From Fervidobacterium pennivorans DSM 9078 (GTDB lineage: Bacteria; Thermotogota; Thermotogae; Thermotogales; Fervidobacteriaceae), in assembly GCF_000235405.2 (NCBI RefSeq), contig NC_017095.1, positions 248,001 through 312,000 on the forward strand: DNA of 64,000 nucleotides, given 5' to 3'. Position 1 is the first letter of the stretch, and the number at the start of each line of letters is the position of its first letter. A program made the position numbers and the translations under genes. Shown here in pieces: positions 1 through 8,746 of the stretch. The notes below the pieces were generated by a model, which saw nothing but the letters and a program-made list of their open reading frames with translations, was not told the origin of the DNA and ran no database searches.

Positions 1-90
1 TTTGTGATATTCCACATCTTTACCTTTCAGATATTCTTTTATATAAAGTTCTTTGCTGAGCTCGGAGTCACCAACGAGGTAAATAACCAT
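1..90 (-). CDS. N-terminal fragment of a protein, possibly DNA polymerase III delta subunit
   Basis: An ATG at 90-88 on the minus strand is preceded by AAGGAGGAG (113-105), which overlaps the stop of the ABC ATPase gene. The 30 visible residues begin MVIYLVGDSELSKELYIKEY and run off the window edge. A short hydrophobic strand followed by a Gly-Asp turn at the extreme N-terminus resembles the start of HolA-type clamp-loader subunits, but 30 residues cannot prove this. It is the last visible gene of the minus-strand series that includes coaD and dnaB. Confidence 0.45.
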   Translation of the reverse strand, partial: MVIYLVGDSELSKELYIKEYLKGKDVEYHK

Positions 91-111
91 ATTCGTCCGT
101 TCTTCTCCTCC

Positions 112-828
112 TTAACCTATAACTTCGATTATTCTACCATTTTCCATTCTCATGATTCTGTTCGCAATTTGTGCAACATTTTGATCATGTGTTACTATGA
201 CAAAAGTTGTTCCAAATTCTTTGTTAAGCTCGATTATCAACTTTTTGATTTGCTCTCCATTTTTCACATCCAATGCACCTGTTGGTTCGTCAGCCCAGAT
301 GATTTTTGGGGTTGTTGAAAGTGCACGAGCGATGGAAACTCTTTGTTGCTCACCACCTGACAACTGCGAAGGATACGCATCTTTTCTGTGAGAGATTCCC
401 ATAAATTCGAGCAGTTCTAAAGCCCTTTTTCGTGCTTCTGTGACTGGAACTTTATTAAGAAGAAGAGGTAGTTCTACGTTCTCAACAGCAGTTAGAACGG
501 GAATAAGGTTGAAAAACTGGAATATAAACCCCATACTCTTTGCTCTGAATTTCGCTTTCTCTTCTTCAGACATTTTTGTTATTTCCTGTCCGTCTATAAT
601 TATTGTACCTGAAGTTGGAATATCAAGACCTGCCAGCAAGTTCAATAGAGTGGTCTTTCCAGAGCCAGACGGGCCAAGTATTGCAACGATTTCTCCTTTG
701 TATATCTCCAAATTCACAGAATCGAGTGCTACGACTTTTGAACTACCAGAACCGTAGATTTTGGAAAGATTTTCGGCTTTCACTATGATTTCTTTCAGTT
801 CATTCGTGGCATTAAAATTTTTTTGCAT
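112..828 (-). CDS. ABC transporter ATP-binding protein, MacB/LolD type
   Basis: A 238-residue ATPase that should power a membrane permease. It has Walker A GPSGSGKT (about 52-59), a Q-loop Gln at about 104, the signature LSGGEQQ (about 156-162), Walker B IIWADE (about 177) and a switch His in VTHD. The ADEPTGALD stretch after Walker B is typical of the LolD/MacB/FtsE-like group, which works with FtsX-fold permeases in lipoprotein export, peptide efflux or cell-envelope signalling. No permease gene lies next to it in the window. The preceding gene is coaD (10-bp gap) and the following one begins inside its stop codon region. The partner is unknown, so the substrate cannot be named. Confidence 0.9.
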   Translation of the reverse strand: MQKNFNATNELKEIIVKAENLSKIYGSGSSKVVALDSVNLEIYKGEIVAILGPSGSGKTTLLNLLAGLDIPTSGTIIIDGQEITKMSEEEKAKFRAKSMGFIFQFFNLIPVLTAVENVELPLLLNKVPVTEARKRALELLEFMGISHRKDAYPSQLSGGEQQRVSIARALSTTPKIIWADEPTGALDVKNGEQIKKLIIELNKEFGTTFVIVTHDQNVAQIANRIMRMENGRIIEVIG

Positions 829-837
829 CTTTCCACC

Positions 838-1323
838 TCATTTTAAGTTCCTAAACTTTTCCCGCAACTTCCTTTCTACAAATTCAGGAACCCACTGAGA
901 AACTTGTCCGCCGAATGATGCAACTTCTTTTACAAGGCTTGAAGAAAGGAAAGAGTAATTCTTATCAGTCATAAGGAAGACGGTTTCAACTCCGTTGCAT
1001 ATTTCTTTGTTAGCAAGTGCCATCTGGAGTTCATATTCAAAATCCGTAACTGCTCTTAAACCTCTAATGACCACATTTATTTTGTTTTTCGTCGTATATT
1101 CAACCAAGAGCCCTGAAAATGTGTCAACACGTACGTTAGGTATGTCTTTTAAACATTCTTTCACCATTTCCACACGTTCTTCTATCGTGAAGGTATAGTG
1201 CTTTCTCTTGTTTTCCATAACCACCACATAAAGTTCATCGAATAATTCGGCAGCTCTTTTGGCGATGTCTATATGACCATACGTTATTGGGTCAAAGGAA
1301 CCAGGGTAGATAGCTCTAACCAT
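838..1323 (-). CDS. coaD: Phosphopantetheine adenylyltransferase
   Basis: Transfers AMP from ATP to 4'-phosphopantetheine to make dephospho-CoA, the fourth step of coenzyme A synthesis, in the cytoplasm. The 161-residue length is normal for CoaD. The nucleotidyltransferase motif [12 protein letters not shown] occupies residues 6-17, and the SSSLVKE stretch near residue 130 matches the second conserved nucleotide-binding segment of the family. The ATG at 1323 has GAAGGAG a few bases upstream. It lies between dnaB and the ABC ATPase on the same strand with short gaps, so co-transcription is likely. Confidence 0.96.
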   Translation of the reverse strand: MVRAIYPGSFDPITYGHIDIAKRAAELFDELYVVVMENKRKHYTFTIEERVEMVKECLKDIPNVRVDTFSGLLVEYTTKNKINVVIRGLRAVTDFEYELQMALANKEICNGVETVFLMTDKNYSFLSSSLVKEVASFGGQVSQWVPEFVERKLREKFRNLK

Positions 1324-1364
1324 ATTTTCAGCTCCTTCTTTTGGTTGTTTTCTGTTAGACTAAT

Positions 1365-2711
1365 TTAGACTTCCGAATGGAATATATCAGGTTCGAAGAA
1401 GTTTGTAAACGATGGATTGAACATCAGAGTTATTGTTCCGATAGGTCCGTTTCGTTGCTTTCCGATGATTATCTCTGTTTCGTGTGGTAAGTCAACGTGC
1501 TGTTTTTTATAGTATTCTTCTCTGTAAAGGAAAATAACAACGTCAGCGTCTTGTTCGATAGCACCTGACTCTCTGAGGTCGCTAAGACGTGGACGCTTGT
1601 CTTCCCTCTGTTCTACTGCTCTTGATAGCTGTGATAGTGCGATAATCGAAACATCGAGTTCCCTTGCCAGAAGTTTCAATGAACGGGAGATTTCAGAAAT
1701 TTCCTGCTGGCGACTGTCTCTCCTGCCATCACCCAAATCCATAAGTTGCAAATAATCTATGAATATGGCATCTATATTGTATTCTTTCTTCATTCTTCTT
1801 GCCTTCGCTCTCAAGACACGTGGTTCTAGGTTAGATTCATCATCTATTATTATATTCGCTTTCATCAACCTTGAGGCACCTTGGACAAGCCTTTTCCATT
1901 CTTCGTCACTTAACCAGCCTCTTCTAACCTTTTGAAGGTCTACAAGAGATTCCATACACAAAAGTCTTTGAATAAGTTGTTCCTTGCTCATCTCCAGGCT
2001 GAATATTCCCACAGAAGCTTCCCCGACAGTTGCCATATTCCTTGCCAAATTTAATGCGAAAGCCGTTTTACCCACACTTGGTCGTGCCGCTATGATTATT
2101 AAATCGGACTTGTGGAATCCAGATGTCATTTCATCGAGTTTTTTGAACCCGGTTGGGATACCGGTCACTAAACCTGTGAGGCCTTTTAAATGCTTTGACC
2201 TTAACTCTTCGAGGTGTTCAAAAACCTCGGTCAAAGCGCTTCGTATATCTATGTAGGTTTTCGTTGCACGTGACTCAGCAATTCTAAAGACCAATCGTTC
2301 CGCTTCATCAAGCACTTCATCGACGTTAAGTGCCTCATCGTAAGCCCTTTCCACAATCAGGCTACCTGCAGCAATTAATTCTCTCAGTATTGCTTTGTCT
2401 CGAACTATCTGGGCGTACATTTCCGCATGTGCTGAAGTCGGAACGTTGTCTGCAAGTTGCGCAACGTATAGCTCTCCACCAATTTTGTCAAGAACCCCCA
2501 TAGCTTTTAACCTATCGCACACAGAGATAATGTCAATAGGCAACCCCTCATCGTGCAGTTGCTCTATTGCAGCAAATATGTGACGATGCTTCGGGTCATA
2601 AAAATCGGAAGAACTGACTATAGAAACGATATTATCAACTTTTTCAGGTTCAATCAATATACTCCCTATCAATGCTTGTTCGGCTTCTATGCTAGCAGGC
2701 ACATTTTTCAC
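1365..2711 (-). CDS. dnaB: Replicative DNA helicase DnaB
   Basis: Hexameric 5'-3' helicase that unwinds DNA at the replication fork. The N-terminal helical domain (about 1-150) begins PASIEAEQALIGSIL, the usual DnaB opening. The RecA-like C-terminal domain carries Walker A ARPSVGKT at about 209-216 and the DnaB segments FIDYLQLM and LSQLSRAVEQR. At 448 residues it is full length with no intein. The start is GTG at 2711, preceded by AAGGAGGATGGAA. It lies 42 bp upstream of coaD on the same strand. Confidence 0.97.
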   Translation of the reverse strand: MKNVPASIEAEQALIGSILIEPEKVDNIVSIVSSSDFYDPKHRHIFAAIEQLHDEGLPIDIISVCDRLKAMGVLDKIGGELYVAQLADNVPTSAHAEMYAQIVRDKAILRELIAAGSLIVERAYDEALNVDEVLDEAERLVFRIAESRATKTYIDIRSALTEVFEHLEELRSKHLKGLTGLVTGIPTGFKKLDEMTSGFHKSDLIIIAARPSVGKTAFALNLARNMATVGEASVGIFSLEMSKEQLIQRLLCMESLVDLQKVRRGWLSDEEWKRLVQGASRLMKANIIIDDESNLEPRVLRAKARRMKKEYNIDAIFIDYLQLMDLGDGRRDSRQQEISEISRSLKLLARELDVSIIALSQLSRAVEQREDKRPRLSDLRESGAIEQDADVVIFLYREEYYKKQHVDLPHETEIIIGKQRNGPIGTITLMFNPSFTNFFEPDIFHSEV

Positions 2712-2764
2712 ACTTCCATCCTCCTTGTGTAGTCACAAAAAAGCATGAAGGTGATATCCATTGA

Positions 2765-4240
2765 TTAATCAAAAATCGCTTTTCTTTTTTTGGCAGTAAG
2801 TCCTACAATTATTGTGATAAGGAGAGAGATGATAACCATATAATCACCGTATTTAGCATAAAATGTTACAGCATCGTTTGATTCGACGTAAAAAATGCCC
2901 CAAGTTGTTTTGTTGTCAGGCAAAGTGATGTAGTTACCGTACTTGTCTACAACTCCACTGATTCCTGTATTTGAAACTTGAACAACGTTTCTGCGTGTTT
3001 CTACAGCTCTAAAAATTGCTTGAGTAAAGTGCTGGATCAATGGAATTTTTGAATCATACCATCCGTCGTTTGTTATTACTACCAAAAAACCAGCATCTTT
3101 TGAAAGCTTTCTTGATATATATGGGAAGAACGATTCAAAGCAAATCTGGAATCCTACTTTCCCGTATCCCTTTATATCGAATGTTTTCAATTCACCAGGA
3201 CTGAAATAATACATGCCCCTTAGAAATGAAAGACGACCGAATATTCCCTTGTAAGGGAGATTTTCTACGAATGGGAAAAGTTGGACTTTATCGTATTTAT
3301 CAAAAAATTTCCCATCGGAATAAATCACAGCACTGTTGAATGCATCGGTTCCAACCAATGTGGGGAAACCAATCACAAGCGTTCGGTTCTTAAATGATTC
3401 AAGGAGTTTTCTCTCAATATCTGAGTTCCTTATATCTGTTCCTGGGAAAACCCCCTCAGGAAATATTGTCAAGAAATCCGGTGAGTTTGAAAAGTTCTTT
3501 TCAAGGTAATTGACGATGGTATTCGAATCATACGAGTACTTAATCTTCTGTGGCATGTTTGTTTGGGCTAAGACAACAGGTTTATCGCCCACATTCTTTG
3601 GGATGAACGATTCTACCATGCCATTTACAAAGAGAACTAGGGTAATTAATGCTAAAATGAAAACATAGTTGTTCTTGTTCGCACGTATGAGTTTGTAACC
3701 TTCATAATTTATTATAACTATTAGGAAAACGAGTCCAAGAGTTCCTGTAAAGGGAAGTAACTGGAGCAAGCCTTTGAAATTGTAAAGGGCATCACTCAAT
3801 CGCCCACCTGTGAAACCCAGCTCGCCTATACCTCTCAAGTATTCAGATATGACGTAAATAGAAGCAACAAAAATCGGTTCTAAAACGCGGAATCTGACTT
3901 TCTCAGTCCAAAGTCCGTAGAGAAATCCAAAAAGCAAAAATGGTAAAGCCTCAAGAATACAAAATAAGATGAAAACCAGAAAGCCGGTTGTAGCGTTGAA
4001 ACGTCCAAACAATTCAGGTAGACCGGTTGTTAGAGTGTTTATTAGATAATGAAAGTTCACAAAAGAGAAAGTGAAAAAATATAGAAAAGACACTACCGCT
4101 GAAAAAATTGGTCCCTTTTTTTCTAAGGCGAAGAAGAGAGGGATAAGAGAGAAAAATACTATCCCTCCGTAAAAATAACCTGGCATTGATAACGTTGTAA
4201 GGAGTGAAGACATCAATACATTCAGAACTGTTTGAACCAT
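2765..4240 (-). CDS. lnt: Apolipoprotein N-acyltransferase
   Basis: Inner-membrane enzyme that adds the third acyl chain to the N-terminal Cys of lipoproteins. The N-terminal half (about 1-210) is a series of hydrophobic membrane segments. The C-terminal half is a nitrilase-fold domain with the expected catalytic residues in context: Glu in FPEGVFPG, Lys in YDKVQLFPF and Cys in QICFESFF. A final hydrophobic segment near 465-485 closes the protein. The length (491) is normal. The gene sits 53 bp upstream of dnaB on the minus strand. The presence of Lnt implies triacylated lipoproteins, in keeping with a diderm envelope. Confidence 0.93.
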   Translation of the reverse strand: MVQTVLNVLMSSLLTTLSMPGYFYGGIVFFSLIPLFFALEKKGPIFSAVVSFLYFFTFSFVNFHYLINTLTTGLPELFGRFNATTGFLVFILFCILEALPFLLFGFLYGLWTEKVRFRVLEPIFVASIYVISEYLRGIGELGFTGGRLSDALYNFKGLLQLLPFTGTLGLVFLIVIINYEGYKLIRANKNNYVFILALITLVLFVNGMVESFIPKNVGDKPVVLAQTNMPQKIKYSYDSNTIVNYLEKNFSNSPDFLTIFPEGVFPGTDIRNSDIERKLLESFKNRTLVIGFPTLVGTDAFNSAVIYSDGKFFDKYDKVQLFPFVENLPYKGIFGRLSFLRGMYYFSPGELKTFDIKGYGKVGFQICFESFFPYISRKLSKDAGFLVVITNDGWYDSKIPLIQHFTQAIFRAVETRRNVVQVSNTGISGVVDKYGNYITLPDNKTTWGIFYVESNDAVTFYAKYGDYMVIISLLITIIVGLTAKKRKAIFD

Positions 4241-4268
4241 AAGTCCCCTTCCCCCTATGTGTGTATTT

Positions 4269-5429
4269 TTACTTCAAAAGTGTTTCCAATACTATACGTA
4301 GTTTCTCTGCCACATACTCTTGGTCTTCTTGCTCCATATCTGTGTAGAATGGGATAGCTATTGTTCTTTGTGAAATGTCTTCTGTGACAGGTAGCATCCC
4401 TTCTTTCCAACCGAGTTCTCTGTAAGGCTTTTGCAAGTGCACCGGGGCAAAATAGTTTCTGCATTGGACACCTTCGTCTTCAAGCTTTCGAATTAATGTA
4501 TCTCTAACCGCACTTGGTGTTCCTTGTGGTAGTCTGACAACGTATACGAACCACGACATTTTGGTGACATAATCCATGACGACAGGGAGCTCTAAAGGTA
4601 AATCTTTTAAGAGAGCTTTATATCTCTCAGCTACCTTTGCACGTTTTTCTATAATCTCATCCAACCTCTGCATTTGTGACCAACCAAGTGCGGCTGACAT
4701 CTCATCTATTCTGTAGTTGTAACCAACGTAATCGTGAGAGAGCCAGCCTTGACTTTCTCCACGCCCTTGGTTTCTTAATGAAACTGACATCTTGTATATC
4801 TTCTCATTATTTGTAACAACAACCCCACCCTCACCAGTTGTTATCTGTTTGTTTGGATAGAATGCAAACGCTCCCGCTACTCCAAACGTTCCCACTTTTT
4901 TTCCTTTGTATTCACTTCCAAGCGCTTCACAGGAATCTTCAACCACTGTAACATCGTATTTTTCCGCAAATATATTTATCTTGTCCCAATCTAATGGATG
5001 ACCAAAGACATCCACAGCCATCAGGAATATCCTGCGGAATTTGTTGAAGTTTTCTTCAACTATCGTTTTGAAGTGTTCAATGTCCATGTTCATTGTGATT
5101 GGGTCAATATCAACAAACGTAACACTTCCGTATTCGTATAAGGCGACATTTGCAGAAGCAACAAACGTAAAGGATGGAACTATGAGAAGGTCCCCTTTAC
5201 CAAAGTTTAGAGCCTTGAGAATAAGATGGAGCGCACTTGTCCCACTTGAAACAGCGGCGACGTATTTTACTCCAACATACTCCGCTATAGCTTTTTCGAA
5301 TAGTTCAGTGTAAGGACCTATGCTAAGCCTTCCGGATTCTAGAACTTTCGTCACGATGTCAATATCTTCCTGAACTATTTGTGGTTTTGAGAGCGGAACG
5401 AAGCGCTTTTCTTGTCGCTTGTTTGCCAT
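4269..5429 (-). CDS. DegT/DnrJ/EryC1/StrS-family PLP aminotransferase
   Basis: A 386-residue fold-type I PLP enzyme of the sugar-aminotransferase family. Members transaminate keto-sugars of nucleotide sugars for surface polysaccharides. The Schiff-base Lys lies in FYPNKQITTGEGG (about 190), with VVEDSCEALGSEYKG just before it. The N-terminus PLSKPQIVQEDIDIVTKVL is typical of the family. The sugar made cannot be told from sequence. No other nucleotide-sugar genes are adjacent. Its neighbour downstream is lnt. An extended -10 promoter lies about 60 bp upstream (5484-5492). Confidence 0.92.
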   Translation of the reverse strand: MANKRQEKRFVPLSKPQIVQEDIDIVTKVLESGRLSIGPYTELFEKAIAEYVGVKYVAAVSSGTSALHLILKALNFGKGDLLIVPSFTFVASANVALYEYGSVTFVDIDPITMNMDIEHFKTIVEENFNKFRRIFLMAVDVFGHPLDWDKINIFAEKYDVTVVEDSCEALGSEYKGKKVGTFGVAGAFAFYPNKQITTGEGGVVVTNNEKIYKMSVSLRNQGRGESQGWLSHDYVGYNYRIDEMSAALGWSQMQRLDEIIEKRAKVAERYKALLKDLPLELPVVMDYVTKMSWFVYVVRLPQGTPSAVRDTLIRKLEDEGVQCRNYFAPVHLQKPYRELGWKEGMLPVTEDISQRTIAIPFYTDMEQEDQEYVAEKLRIVLETLLK

Positions 5430-5483
5430 ATTGCATTTCGCTCCTTTTGATATCTAGACTTGTGTAGACAGGAACTCAAAAAG

Positions 5484-5492
5484 ATTATACCA
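5484..5492 (-). promoter_or_regulatory. Extended -10 promoter of the aminotransferase-lnt-dnaB series
   Basis: Minus-strand TGGTATAAT, about 55-60 bp upstream of the start at 5429. No good -35 is visible. The same TGG-TATAAT form recurs before many genes in this window. Confidence 0.55.
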
Positions 5493-5519
5493 CCAAATAA
5501 CAAAAAGATATTGCCTAAC

Positions 5520-6617
5520 TCATTCAAGCTTTATCCTTTTCAAAAAGTTGTATTCGTTCATTGCCTCTTCGAACATTCCAGCCTCTTCGTAAAGTTGGGC
5601 AAGAGTAAGCCTTTTATCTTCATTTAATGGATCCTTATCAACAATCTTTCTGTAGGTCAGTGCAGCAAGCTTTTTTAAGCCCAAGACGTGGAATATTTTG
5701 TATCTTACAAATGGTATTGAAAAAAGAATTATTGTAGTCATTACTACGAGAACAATAGTTACAAAGACGAAATTATCAGCAAAACGAGCAAGGCGAGAGG
5801 AAAATTCCATAAACGAGTGCCAGAATTTGTACCAAGTTTTGCTAGTTTTGTTTAATATTTTTTCAAACCGTGCGTCCGAGTATCTGTAAGTTTTGAAGTC
5901 TTTATATAGTTCTAGGATACGATTTCTTGTTTCCTTCTCGGCATTTGAATATCGTTGGTACAATTCTTCAAATATGGCGTTGACAAACACATCCTTCTTC
6001 TCCAGACGTTTCAGAACAGTGTCTAAAAAATGTTTCTTTGCCTTATCGTCCTGTGATATTACATTAAGAACACTTTCAACGTAGTCTTTTACATCGATGG
6101 TAAGAATGTTTGTAAGTAATAGAACGTCAAGGTTATGGGAAACATTATTATTTAAGTATTCTGCTAGGGTTTCTTCTCTGAAGATCTCCAAGATGTAGTA
6201 CTTCAAAGTCGTCTTTATAGAATTTGTCTTTAAGAATTTTATAAGGCCTTCGATGTCTTCTTTAACTGCAAAATCCAGCTCTTTCAATTTTCTTTTAGCG
6301 TTTATAATCCTTCCAACTTGTTCTATTTTTTTACTTTCAGAAGCGGATACGTTCGGACTGAGTTGGGAAATGTATGAAAGATACATATCCCAGGCAAAAT
6401 CTGGGTCGGACTTTGATTTTTCCAATATTTCATCAAGCGTAAGTCCAAAAACTATTACGGGATGAAAGAGAGTTGTTAAAAATGCTAACGTGAGTGTTGT
6501 AAGCGTAGTGCATAACAAGAGCTTCCAGAAATTTTTGAAGAATATCTTCTGGTTAGTTTTTCTCTTTTTTGCCTTTTTCAAAAGCTTCTTTTGTAAGCCC
6601 AAACGGTTCGTGTTCAT
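5520..6617 (-). CDS. Membrane-anchored protein with C-terminal TPR-like repeat
   Basis: A protein of 365 residues without a recognised family. The start at 6617 (ATG) is chosen because GGAGG at 6628-6624 sits six bases upstream. Earlier in-frame starts lie inside the preceding gene and lack such a site. It begins with a basic stretch, then a hydrophobic segment (about 30-55), a long charged helical region, a second membrane segment near residue 290 (FVFVTIVLVVMTTIILF), and a C-terminal stretch with the alanine/tyrosine spacing of one or two TPR units. Its start overlaps the 3' end of the cation transporter gene by 65 bp, so the two are translationally linked. Confidence 0.75.
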   Translation of the reverse strand: MNTNRLGLQKKLLKKAKKRKTNQKIFFKNFWKLLLCTTLTTLTLAFLTTLFHPVIVFGLTLDEILEKSKSDPDFAWDMYLSYISQLSPNVSASESKKIEQVGRIINAKRKLKELDFAVKEDIEGLIKFLKTNSIKTTLKYYILEIFREETLAEYLNNNVSHNLDVLLLTNILTIDVKDYVESVLNVISQDDKAKKHFLDTVLKRLEKKDVFVNAIFEELYQRYSNAEKETRNRILELYKDFKTYRYSDARFEKILNKTSKTWYKFWHSFMEFSSRLARFADNFVFVTIVLVVMTTIILFSIPFVRYKIFHVLGLKKLAALTYRKIVDKDPLNEDKRLTLAQLYEEAGMFEEAMNEYNFLKRIKLE

Positions 6618-7494
6618 CGTTTGCCTCCGGCTCAACATGGATGACAACATCGTAAATCTCCTTCGTCTCACAAAGGTGTTTCTTAATGCATTTAGTGATT
6701 TCGTGTGCATCCCTGACGTTCATTTCACCACTTACCTCGATATCCATATCTATATCAAACTTTCCACCAACTTTTCTTACCCGCACCTTATGCGGATTCA
6801 GAGCTCCACACTTTTGGCATGCTTCAAAGACTTTTTCATATATCCACATTTCTTCATCCTTTAGACCGTCCATCAAGTCATGCGTGTTCTCTTCAAAGAC
6901 TTCCCACGCTACCTTTATTATTATACCAGACATAACGATTCCTACCAAAGGGTCCATCCAAGCCAAACCTATTTTGTTAAGTGCGACTCCGATGAAGACT
7001 AAACTTGACATCATAATATCGTTTCTCATGTTCTTGGCTTCTGCAACCATTGAATTACTTTTATACCTTTTCCCAGTAGTGTATTCAATTATGAACAGGA
7101 ACGTTTTTCCACCAACTGAAAGTATCGCTGCAAACAATGGCCAAAAGCCAACCAAGACCTCGTATTGCCCGGTTATCAACCTCTTTGTGCTCTCAACAAG
7201 CAAACTCACACCTGCATAAAAAATAACAAAAGATATTATCTTTGCACCAATGTTTTCTGCTTTGTGATGACCATATGGATGTTCCTTATCCGGGGGCCTT
7301 CTGGAGATTAACGTTGCGACTAGCATTGTTGAAGACGTTAAAATATCCGTTGAAGTGTCTATACCATCGGCCAAGACTGCCATACTTTTAAAGACAAGTC
7401 CAACGGTGACTTTTACCGAAGCCAGTAATATGTTTGTAAAAACCGCAATTAGTGCAACTTTCCTAATAGTTTTATCTGCGTTGATATCGTTCAC
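6553..7494 (-). CDS. Cation diffusion facilitator (CDF) family transporter
   Basis: Proton-coupled efflux of divalent metals (Zn, Fe, Mn or Co class) across the cytoplasmic membrane. Six membrane segments fill about residues 10-205, including the TM2 metal-site motif ADGIDTSTD and the HPYGHHKAE stretch. A cytoplasmic ferredoxin-like domain with DAHEITKCIKKHL follows (about 210-300). The gene probably starts at GTG 7494 with GGAG eight bases upstream. A GTG at 7503 overlaps that Shine-Dalgarno sequence and is less likely. It overlaps the next gene on the strand by 65 bp. Metal specificity cannot be read from the sequence. Confidence 0.93.
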   Translation of the reverse strand: MNDINADKTIRKVALIAVFTNILLASVKVTVGLVFKSMAVLADGIDTSTDILTSSTMLVATLISRRPPDKEHPYGHHKAENIGAKIISFVIFYAGVSLLVESTKRLITGQYEVLVGFWPLFAAILSVGGKTFLFIIEYTTGKRYKSNSMVAEAKNMRNDIMMSSLVFIGVALNKIGLAWMDPLVGIVMSGIIIKVAWEVFEENTHDLMDGLKDEEMWIYEKVFEACQKCGALNPHKVRVRKVGGKFDIDMDIEVSGEMNVRDAHEITKCIKKHLCETKEIYDVVIHVEPEANDEHEPFGLTKEAFEKGKKEKN

Positions 7495-7530
7495 AAAAGT
7501 CACTCCTTTCCTAAGAACTAAGGCGCAACC

Positions 7531-7567
7531 TACAAAAAATCAAGGGGCTTTACGCCCCTTGATTTTG
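7531..7567 (-). terminator. Intrinsic terminator after rplT
   Basis: Stem CAAGGGGC / GCCCCTTG (7541-7548 with 7554-7561), extended by flanking A/T pairs, with loop TTTAC. On the minus strand it is followed by ATTTTTTG. It closes the infC-rpmI-rplT operon. Confidence 0.88.
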
Positions 7568-7581
7568 AGAATCATTATCAA

Positions 7582-7938
7582 TTATTTTCCAAGAGCTGTC
7601 TTTGCAATCTTTACGTATTCCTTGAAGCTTTCTGGATCGTTTACCGCAAGTTCTGCAAGCATCTTTCTGTTGATTGACACGTTCGCGAGTTTGAGTCCGT
7701 GGATTAATTCGTTGTATTTGAGCCCTTCGTTTCTTGCAGCAATGTTTATTCTTGTAATCCAGAGCTTTCTGAAGTTGCTTTTCTTGTTCTTTCTTCCATC
7801 AAACGCAAACTTTAGTGCTCTGTAGTAGGATTGTTTAGCAAGTGTATATCTTCTGCTGAGTGCACCTCTGAAACCTTTAACAAACTTCAGAAATTTTTTC
7901 TTTTTCTTCTTTGCGTTCACAGCATTTTTAACGCGCAT
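7582..7938 (-). CDS. rplT: Ribosomal protein L20
   Basis: A 118-residue basic protein of the 50S subunit, needed for early assembly on 23S rRNA. It begins MRVKNAVNAKKKKKKFLK and contains the family segments GFRGALSRRYTLAKQ and KLWITRINIAARNEGL. It is the last gene of the infC-rpmI-rplT operon. In enterobacteria and Bacillus, L20 represses its own operon by binding the leader mRNA, which gives a possible role to the structured region upstream of infC here. Confidence 0.98.
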   Translation of the reverse strand: MRVKNAVNAKKKKKKFLKFVKGFRGALSRRYTLAKQSYYRALKFAFDGRKNKKSNFRKLWITRINIAARNEGLKYNELIHGLKLANVSINRKMLAELAVNDPESFKEYVKIAKTALGK

Positions 7939-7976
7939 ATCTATTCCTCCTTATTCGGATTTAATTTGTCATTTGT

Positions 7977-8180
7977 TTACTTTTTACCAAGGAGTCTGAG
8001 AATTCTTGGTTTATCAGCTTGGGAAACAACGTCTTCAAGTCTAAGGGCACGTAATGTTGACCTTCTCTTCTTTCCGGTTTTGTGCCATGCGTTGGCATGC
8101 CTGCGCATGATTTTCCCGTTCTTTGTAACCTTGAATCTCTTGGCCGCAGTCTTGCTAACCTTCATCTTTTTCTTGGCCAT
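7977..8180 (-). CDS. rpmI: Ribosomal protein L35
   Basis: A 67-residue basic 50S protein. It begins MAKKKMKVSKTAAKRFKVT and carries RHANAWHKTGKKRR, the typical L35 pattern. It lies between infC and rplT in the universal order, with a gap of 38 bp to rplT. The Shine-Dalgarno sequence is GGAGGGAAAA. Confidence 0.98.
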   Translation of the reverse strand: MAKKKMKVSKTAAKRFKVTKNGKIMRRHANAWHKTGKKRRSTLRALRLEDVVSQADKPRILRLLGKK

Positions 8181-8224
8181 TGTTTTTCCCTCCTGCTTAA
8201 GTATTTTTTATTTATTATAAGCCA

Positions 8225-8746
8225 TTACAGATTCTTTGGCTTAAGCATCATCCACATGTCTCTTCCTTCAACCTTTGCTTCCTTTTCTACTGTCCCGATA
8301 TCAGAAACGTCTTTTGCAATCCTATCAAGTATTTCTTTACCCTTATCTATGAACGCCATTTCTCTTCCACGGAACATTACAGTGACTTTGACTTTGTTTC
8401 CATCTTCCAAGAACCTTCTAATATGTTTGAGCTTGGTTTGATAATCATGCTCGTTAATAGCGGGTCTGAATTTCATTTCCTTGATTTCAATAATCTTCTG
8501 ATTTTTCTTTGCTTTCTGCTCTCTTTTGGCAAGTTCGTATTTGTATTTGCCATAGTCCAATATTCTCGCAACTGGTGGCTGTGCATTTGGGGCAACAAGA
8601 ATTAAATCCAACCCCTTTGACCTTGCAAGGTCAATAGCTGCACTTTTTGACATGATACCAACGACTTTCCCTTCTTCATCGACCACACGTAATTCACCAA
8701 ATGGAATCTCCTCGTTTTTAATGATTTTTTCTTTTTCGTTCTTAAT
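8225..8746 (-). CDS. infC: Translation initiation factor IF-3, AUU start codon
   Basis: Binds the 30S subunit and checks start-codon and tRNA fidelity. I extend the gene to an ATT at 8746-8744. This codon follows AGGAGGGG (8760-8753) by a normal spacing, the in-frame TAG just upstream rules out an earlier start, and the added residues NEEIPFGELRVVDEEGK form the conserved IF-3 N-terminal strand. The first standard start, GTG at 8686, would delete that strand and has no good ribosome site. The result is 173 residues. An AUU start in infC is known from E. coli, where IF-3 discriminates against it and so limits its own synthesis. The same control is inferred here. Confidence 0.94.
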   Translation of the reverse strand: MKNEKEKIIKNEEIPFGELRVVDEEGKVVGIMSKSAAIDLARSKGLDLILVAPNAQPPVARILDYGKYKYELAKREQKAKKNQKIIEIKEMKFRPAINEHDYQTKLKHIRRFLEDGNKVKVTVMFRGREMAFIDKGKEILDRIAKDVSDIGTVEKEAKVEGRDMWMMLKPKNL

